From Anaeromyxobacter oryzisoli (GTDB lineage Bacteria > Myxococcota > Myxococcia > Myxococcales > Anaeromyxobacteraceae), in assembly GCF_022690765.1 (NCBI RefSeq), contig NZ_JALCZA010000014.1:30165-94164 (forward strand): a stretch of DNA of 64,000 nucleotides. The letters run 5' to 3'. The translations under genes and the position numbers were made by a program. How positions within the stretch are numbered: the first letter of the stretch is position 1; every line of letters starts with the position of its first letter. Shown here in pieces: positions 59,746 to 64,000 of this stretch. Below the pieces are notes generated by a model. That model made no database searches and was not told where the DNA came from. It was given only the letters and a program-made list of their open reading frames with translations.

Positions 59746-60759
59746 TTGGGCACGGACATCCGGGCGGACATCCGGGCGGACATCCAGGCGGTGCAGGACG
59801 AGCTCGTCTCGCGCGCCGCCTTCGTCGAGGCGCTGCTCGCCGAGACCGGCAAGGTCGTGGTGGGCCAGCGCTACATGGTCGAGCGGGCCCTCATCGGCCT
59901 CCTCACGGGCGGCCACGTCCTCCTCGAGGGGGTGCCGGGGCTGGCGAAGACGCTCGCGGTCAAGACCATCGCCGACGCGGTGGACTGCGCCTTCAGCCGG
60001 ATCCAGTTCACGCCGGACCTGCTCCCCGCCGACGTGATCGGCACCCAGGTCTACGACCCCAGGTCGCAGACCTTCTCCCCGAAGAAGGGGCCGGTCTTCG
60101 CGAACGTGGTGCTCGCCGACGAGGTGAACCGCGCGCCCGCGAAGGTCCAGTCGGCGCTCCTCGAGGCGATGCAGGAGCGCCAGGTCACCCTCGGCGACCA
60201 GACCTTCGCGCTGCCGGATCCGTTCATCGTCCTCGCCACGCAGAACCCCGTCGAGCAGGAGGGCACCTACCCGCTCCCCGAGGCGCAGGTCGATCGCTTC
60301 ATGCTGAAGGTGAAGGTCGGCTACCCGACGCGCGAGGAGGAGCGCGTCATCATGGACCGGATGGTGGTGTCCACGCCGCCCCGCGCCGGGAAGGTGGTCG
60401 GCCCGGAGGAGCTCGCCGCGGCGCGCGCGACCGTCCTGCGGATCTACATGGACGATCGCGTGAAGGACTACATCGTGAACCTGGTCTTCGCGACCCGCGA
60501 CCCGCGCGGCCACGGCCTGCCCGAGCTGGCCGGGCTCGTCGAGTACGGCGCCTCGCCGCGCGCGACGCTGTTCCTCGCCCTCGCGGCGCGCGCGCACGCC
60601 TTCCTCCGCCGCCGCGCCTTCGTCACCCCCGAGGACGTGAAGGCGGTCGCCTACGACGTGCTCCGGCACCGGATCACGCTCACCTACGAGGCGGAGGCGG
60701 AGGAGCTCACGCCGGAGAAGGTCGTCTCGAAGGTGCTCGATCGGATCGAGGTGCCGTGA
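59746..60759 (+). CDS. MoxR-family AAA+ ATPase
   Basis: The 337-residue AAA ATPase has Walker A GVPGLAKT, Walker B VVLADEVNRAP, sensor 1 in VLATQNPVEQEGTYPLPEAQ and the C-terminal lid. This is the MoxR pattern. MoxR proteins work with VWA proteins as chaperones for enzyme maturation or stress responses. The TTG at 59746 follows GAAGGGG; the N-terminus repeats DIRA twice and then DIQA, from a tandem 12-base unit. The next gene overlaps its stop (GTGA). Confidence 0.93.
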   Translation: MGTDIRADIRADIQAVQDELVSRAAFVEALLAETGKVVVGQRYMVERALIGLLTGGHVLLEGVPGLAKTLAVKTIADAVDCAFSRIQFTPDLLPADVIGTQVYDPRSQTFSPKKGPVFANVVLADEVNRAPAKVQSALLEAMQERQVTLGDQTFALPDPFIVLATQNPVEQEGTYPLPEAQVDRFMLKVKVGYPTREEERVIMDRMVVSTPPRAGKVVGPEELAAARATVLRIYMDDRVKDYIVNLVFATRDPRGHGLPELAGLVEYGASPRATLFLALAARAHAFLRRRAFVTPEDVKAVAYDVLRHRITLTYEAEAEELTPEKVVSKVLDRIEVP

Positions 60760-61688
60760 TCGGCGCGCGGCCAGGGGCGGCCGGCCCGCGCTCGGACGCG
60801 CGGGATCTGCTGCAGCGCGTGCGGCGCATCGAGCTCGCGACGCGGCGGGCGGTGGAGGACACCCTCTCCGGCCAGTACCACTCCGTGTTCAAGGGCCGGG
60901 GCATGGCGTTCAGCGAGGTCCGGCCCTACGCGCCCGGCGACGAGGTGCGTTCGATCGACTGGAACGTCTCCGCGCGGACCGGTCAGCTCCACGTGAAGCG
61001 CTTCGTGGAGGAGCGCGAGCTCACGGTGATGATCCTCTGCGACCTCTCCGCCTCCACCGACTTCGGGTCGCGCGAGCGGACCAAGGCCGACGTCGCCGCC
61101 GAGATCGCCGCGCTCCTCGCCCTCTCCGCCGTCGCGAACGGCGACCGGGTGGGGCTCGTCCTGTTCACGGACCGCGTCGAGCGGGCGGTGCCGCCGCGGA
61201 AGGGGCGCCGGCACGCGCTCCGGCTGGTCTCCGAGATCCTCCAGTTCCGGCCGCGCTCCCGCGGCACCTCCGTCGGCACCGCCCTCGAGTACCTCCGGCG
61301 CGCGCTCCGCCGCCGGACGGTGGCCTTCCTCCTCTCGGACTTCGTCGAGGGCGCCGGCGGCGCGCCGCCCTACGAGCGCGCGCTGCGCATCGCCGCGCGC
61401 AAGCACGACGTCGTCCCGATCCGGATCTCCGACCGGCTCGAGGCGGAGCTGCCGACGTCGGGGCTCGCCTGGATCGAGGATCCGGAGACGGGGACGGTGT
61501 CGCGCGTGGATCTCGCCGATCGCCGCGTGCGCCGGGGGCTCGCCGACGCGCTCCGCGCCGACGACGAGGCGCTCCGGAAGCTCTTCGCCCGGCTCGAGCT
61601 CGACCCGGTCCATGTCCGGGCGGACGACGCCGACTACGTCTCGCCCCTGCTCGCCTTCTTCCGGGCGCGGGCGCGGAGGTTCGGGTGA
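60756..61688 (+). CDS. DUF58 protein with VWA-like domain
   Basis: The 310-residue protein contains the DUF58 signature (YHSVFKGRGMAFSEVRPYAP, GDEVRSIDWNVSART, HVKRFVEERE). A VWA-like domain with ILCDLSASTDFG follows, where the MIDAS motif DxSxS is present as DLSAS. It is the standard partner of MoxR ATPases and is cytoplasmic by sequence. Both its start and its stop overlap neighbours by four bases, so the operon is tightly coupled. Confidence 0.9.
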   Translation: MIGARPGAAGPRSDARDLLQRVRRIELATRRAVEDTLSGQYHSVFKGRGMAFSEVRPYAPGDEVRSIDWNVSARTGQLHVKRFVEERELTVMILCDLSASTDFGSRERTKADVAAEIAALLALSAVANGDRVGLVLFTDRVERAVPPRKGRRHALRLVSEILQFRPRSRGTSVGTALEYLRRALRRRTVAFLLSDFVEGAGGAPPYERALRIAARKHDVVPIRISDRLEAELPTSGLAWIEDPETGTVSRVDLADRRVRRGLADALRADDEALRKLFARLELDPVHVRADDADYVSPLLAFFRARARRFG

Positions 61689-62794
61689 GCGCGGGCGTCC
61701 TCCTCGCCGCCGTCGCCTCCCTCGCCGCCTCCGTCGCGGCGACCGCGCCCGGGCCGGAGGCGCCCGCCGCGGCGCCGGCCGCGCGGCCGCTCTCGTTCCA
61801 GGCCAGGGCGGAGAAGGCCGAGGTGAAGCTCGGCGAGCCGTTCGGCTACGCGATCGAGATCCGGCACCGCGGCGACGAGTCGTACGCGCTCCCCGCCGCG
61901 CCCGTCCTCGCGCCGTTCCGCGCCCAGGACGGCCGCTGCCAGCGCGCGGAGGCGAAGGGCGAGGTCACCACCACCTGCACGCTGACCCTCGCGCTCTTCG
62001 CGCTCGGGCCGCAGGACGTCCCGGAGCTCGTCCTCCCGGTGACGACCCCCGGCGGTCCGGCGGTCCTGCGCGTACCCGGGCCGCGGGTGACCGGGGTCGG
62101 GATCATCGACCCCGCCGCGCCGCCCGGGAAGCTCGAGCTCCGCGACATCGCCCCGCCGGCGCCGCTCCTGGTCCGGTCCCTCGCGCTCGTCTGGTGGACC
62201 ATCGGCGTCGTCGCCGCGGCGCTCGCCGCCTTCTTCGGCTGGCGGTGGTGGCGCGCCCGGGCCCGGGGCGCCGCGGAGCCGCCGGTGCCGCTCCCCGCCG
62301 ACGTCCGGTTCGAGCGGCGGCTCGACGCGCTCGAGGCGGAGCGGCTCCCCGCGCGCGGGATGGGCCGGGAGCACGTGGCGCGCCTCTCGGCGATCGTGCG
62401 CGAGTACCTCGGCGCGATCACGGGGGCGAACGCCCTCGACCTGACCACCGGCGAGCTGATCGCCGTCGTGGAGCGGAGCGGCGATCCGCGGATCGCCCCC
62501 GAGGCGCTCGGCGGCTTCCTCGCCACCGCGGACCTGGTGAAGTTCGCGAAGGCCGAGCCTGCCCCCGAGGCGAGCCACGCCGCGAGCGCCTTCGCGCGGG
62601 AGCTCCTCGCGCGGACGCGCAGGCCTCCGGGCTCGGAACCGGTGGGGGAATCTCCGGCCGTGGCCCGCGACGGCAGGGAGGCCGGGCCAGGGGGCGCGGG
62701 CCACGGGACGCGGGACGCGGGCACGGGGGCGGGTACGCTCACGGGCACGGGCACGGAGAGTCCGTCCGCGAATCGGAATGGGAGCTCGGCGTGA
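61685..62794 (+). CDS. BatD/DUF4381-like membrane protein with repeat-encoded tail
   Basis: The 369-residue protein has a signal peptide (LLAAVASLAASVAA). A periplasmic Ig-like domain (AEVKLGEPFGYAIEIRHRGD) follows. One membrane segment (VWWTIGVVAAALAAFFGWRWW) lies near 175-195, followed by a cytoplasmic helical domain. Context and layout fit BatD or DUF4381 proteins of MoxR/VWA operons. From about residue 333 the tail GPGGAGHGTRDAGTGAG and LTGTGTES is encoded by part of the dispersed repeat, so the C-terminus has been extended. GTG 61685 overlaps the DUF58 stop. Confidence 0.75.
   Translation: MSAGVLLAAVASLAASVAATAPGPEAPAAAPAARPLSFQARAEKAEVKLGEPFGYAIEIRHRGDESYALPAAPVLAPFRAQDGRCQRAEAKGEVTTTCTLTLALFALGPQDVPELVLPVTTPGGPAVLRVPGPRVTGVGIIDPAAPPGKLELRDIAPPAPLLVRSLALVWWTIGVVAAALAAFFGWRWWRARARGAAEPPVPLPADVRFERRLDALEAERLPARGMGREHVARLSAIVREYLGAITGANALDLTTGELIAVVERSGDPRIAPEALGGFLATADLVKFAKAEPAPEASHAASAFARELLARTRRPPGSEPVGESPAVARDGREAGPGGAGHGTRDAGTGAGTLTGTGTESPSANRNGSSA
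62683..62755 (+). repeat. Right half of the dispersed element inside the BatD-like gene
   Basis: The stretch GGGCCAGGGGGCGCGGG, CCACGGGACGCGGGACGCGG, GCACGGGGGCGGGTACG and CACGGGCACGG matches the right arm of the long elements. It lies in frame within the last 40 codons of the BatD-like gene. No left arm precedes it. Confidence 0.7.
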
Positions 62795-63804
62795 TCCCCG
62801 CTCCCCTGCACCTCGCCCACCCGTGGGCCCTCGTCCTCCTCGCGGCGATCCCCCTCGCGATCGCCGCGATCCTCCTCGAGCGCCGCCGCGCACCGCGGCT
62901 CCGCCACCCCCGCGCCGCCACCCTCGCCCGCGCCGGGCGGGGGGTCGTGGCCCGGGTCTGGTGGCTCCCGCACGCGCTCGTCGTGGCCGCGCTCGGCCTC
63001 GCCGCGGTCGCCCTCGCCCGGCCCCAGGCGCGCGAGCGGCGCCCCGAGGCCAGCCAGGTCGAGGGGATCGACATCGTCATCGCCTTCGACCTCTCCACCT
63101 CCATGAAGGCGGCCGACTTCAAGCCGGACAACCGGCTGCACGTCGCGAAGGAGGTCCTGAAGGGCTTCATCGGCCGGCGCACCAGCGATCGGATCGGCCT
63201 CGTGGTCTTCGCCGGCGACGCCTACACGCAGGCGCCGCTCACGCTCGACTACGGCATCCTCCGCGCCCTGGTGGACCGGCTCGACTTCGGCGTGATCGAG
63301 GACGGCACCGCCATCGGCAACGCGCTCGGCACCGCGGTGAACCGGCTGCGGGAGTCCGACGCGAAGTCGAAGGCGATCGTCCTCATCACCGACGGCGAGA
63401 ACAACTCCGGCCAGCTCGCGCCGCTGGAGGCCGCCGAGATGGCCCGGACCCTCGGCATCCGCGTCTTCCCCATCCTCGTCGGCAAGGGCGGGGTGGTGCC
63501 GTACCCGATCGGCGCCGACCTGTTCGGCCAGCCGGTCTACCAGTACCGGGAGTTCCCGGTGAACCCCGGGCTGCTCCAGCGGATCGCGCAGGTCACCGGC
63601 GGTGTGTACGCGAACGCGACCGACCGCGAGACGCTCGAGCACGGGCTCCAGCAGGTGCTCGACCGGATGGAGAAGACCCGCATCTTCGAGGCGACGGGCA
63701 CGTCCCGACCCGTCGAGCTGTTCCCGCGGCTCCTCGCGCCGGCGTTCTGGCTCGCCCTCGCCGGGCTCGTCCTCGGGGCCACGCGCTGGAGGGCGTTCCC
63801 GTGA
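62791..63804 (+). CDS. VWA-domain membrane protein (BatA-like)
   Basis: The 337-residue protein has two N-terminal membrane segments (WALVLLAAIPLAIAAILL and LPHALVVAALGLAAVALA), then a VWA domain with the MIDAS motif DLSTS starting at Asp100. ITDGENNSG and a C-terminal membrane segment (AFWLALAGLVLGATRW) follow. This is the BatA layout, membrane-anchored with the VWA domain outside. It acts with MoxR and the next VWA protein. GTG 62791 overlaps the BatD-like stop and has GGGAG upstream. Confidence 0.9.
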   Translation: MIPAPLHLAHPWALVLLAAIPLAIAAILLERRRAPRLRHPRAATLARAGRGVVARVWWLPHALVVAALGLAAVALARPQARERRPEASQVEGIDIVIAFDLSTSMKAADFKPDNRLHVAKEVLKGFIGRRTSDRIGLVVFAGDAYTQAPLTLDYGILRALVDRLDFGVIEDGTAIGNALGTAVNRLRESDAKSKAIVLITDGENNSGQLAPLEAAEMARTLGIRVFPILVGKGGVVPYPIGADLFGQPVYQYREFPVNPGLLQRIAQVTGGVYANATDRETLEHGLQQVLDRMEKTRIFEATGTSRPVELFPRLLAPAFWLALAGLVLGATRWRAFP

Positions 63805-64000
63805 CCGACGTGCCGGCCCCGCCGCTCACGCTCGACGTCCTCGGGGAGGGGCTCCGCCTCGCCGACCCCGGCGCCCTCCGCCTCCTCTTCGCGGTCGCCG
63901 TCGCCGCCGTCCTCGGCGCCGTCGCCCTGCACCGCCGCCGCGCCGCCCTCGCGCGCGCCGCCGGCGACCTCGGGCCGCGCGTCGCGCCCGGGGCCGGCCT
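63801..64000 (+). CDS. Second VWA/BatB-like membrane protein, N-terminal fragment
   Basis: The frame opens at GTG 63801, overlapping the stop of the BatA-like gene (GTGA), and runs off the right edge after 66 residues. MTDVPAPPLTLDVLGEGLRL is followed by a membrane segment (LRLLFAVAVAAVLGAVALH) and a basic RRRAALARAAGDL region, as at the start of BatB-like VWA proteins. The VWA domain itself would be outside the window, so the family call rests on operon position. Confidence 0.6.
   Translation, partial: MTDVPAPPLTLDVLGEGLRLADPGALRLLFAVAVAAVLGAVALHRRRAALARAAGDLGPRVAPGAG

Noticed and set aside
1..64000. tRNA, rRNA, phage or insertion-sequence genes
   Set aside because: No cloverleaf, rRNA core, transposase or integrase sequence was recognised in any gap or frame by reading.

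Overview
The window is a very GC-rich bacterial chromosome segment with frequent GTG starts and dense genes that often overlap by 4 bases (ATGA or GTGA). It carries a dcw cell-wall and division cluster, multiheme c-type cytochromes, a MurE with the meso-diaminopimelate DNPR motif, and a MoxR/VWA operon. Together these suggest a Gram-negative, respiring, myxobacterium-like organism, possibly close to Anaeromyxobacter. This assignment is inference from gene content and composition only. No tRNA, rRNA, CRISPR array, transposase or phage gene was seen.

Layout. (1) 1-5.9 kb: sugar or surface-glycan genes. Two tandem NAD-dependent epimerases lie on the plus strand. They face a minus-strand operon of GT2 glycosyltransferase, radical SAM/SPASM-like protein, small Cys-motif protein, flippase and a third epimerase. 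(2) 6.1-6.9 kb: an HSDL2-like SDR. (3) 7.1-23.3 kb: a long dcw operon in the order mraZ, STAS gene, rsmH, ftsL, ftsI, murE, murF, mraY, murD, ftsW, murG, murC, murB, ddl. A plausible sigma70-type promoter precedes it and a strong intrinsic terminator follows ddl. (4) 23.5-26.9 kb: an opposite-strand block that splits the dcw cluster, with two redoxin-like/TPR paralogues that lack CXXC, a ten-heme cytochrome and a three-heme cytochrome. (5) 27.2-30.6 kb: ftsQ, ftsA, ftsZ. (6) 31-34 kb: a reductase pseudogene with an in-frame TAG, an M24 peptidase and an esterase.

(7) 34.3-40.4 kb: a minus-strand electron-transfer operon of large acyl-CoA dehydrogenase, ETF:quinone oxidoreductase-like protein with ferredoxin tail, EtfB-like and EtfA-like. 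(8) 40.8-46 kb: a small protein, alaS, two lipoproteins and trmB. (9) 46-49.7 kb: a large lipoprotein coupled to an ABC ATPase and an FtsX/MacB-type permease. (10) 49.8-53.9 kb: an MltD-like transglycosylase, a tRNA-dihydrouridine synthase and a ZIP transporter. (11) 53.9-59.3 kb: a minus-strand set of Tat-exported DapA-fold protein, orphan NMT1-type binding protein, chemoreceptor and GT-C membrane glycosyltransferase, with a C16/C21 homopolymer spacer between the first two. (12) 59.7-64 kb: MoxR, DUF58, BatD-like and VWA genes, running off the right edge.

The most unusual non-coding feature is a family of roughly 170-205 bp intergenic elements. They are built from CACGGG/CCCGTG-type words and have inverted arms. 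Three long copies and two half copies occur here. One copy overlaps the esterase stop codon, and one half copy encodes the C-terminal tail of the BatD-like protein.
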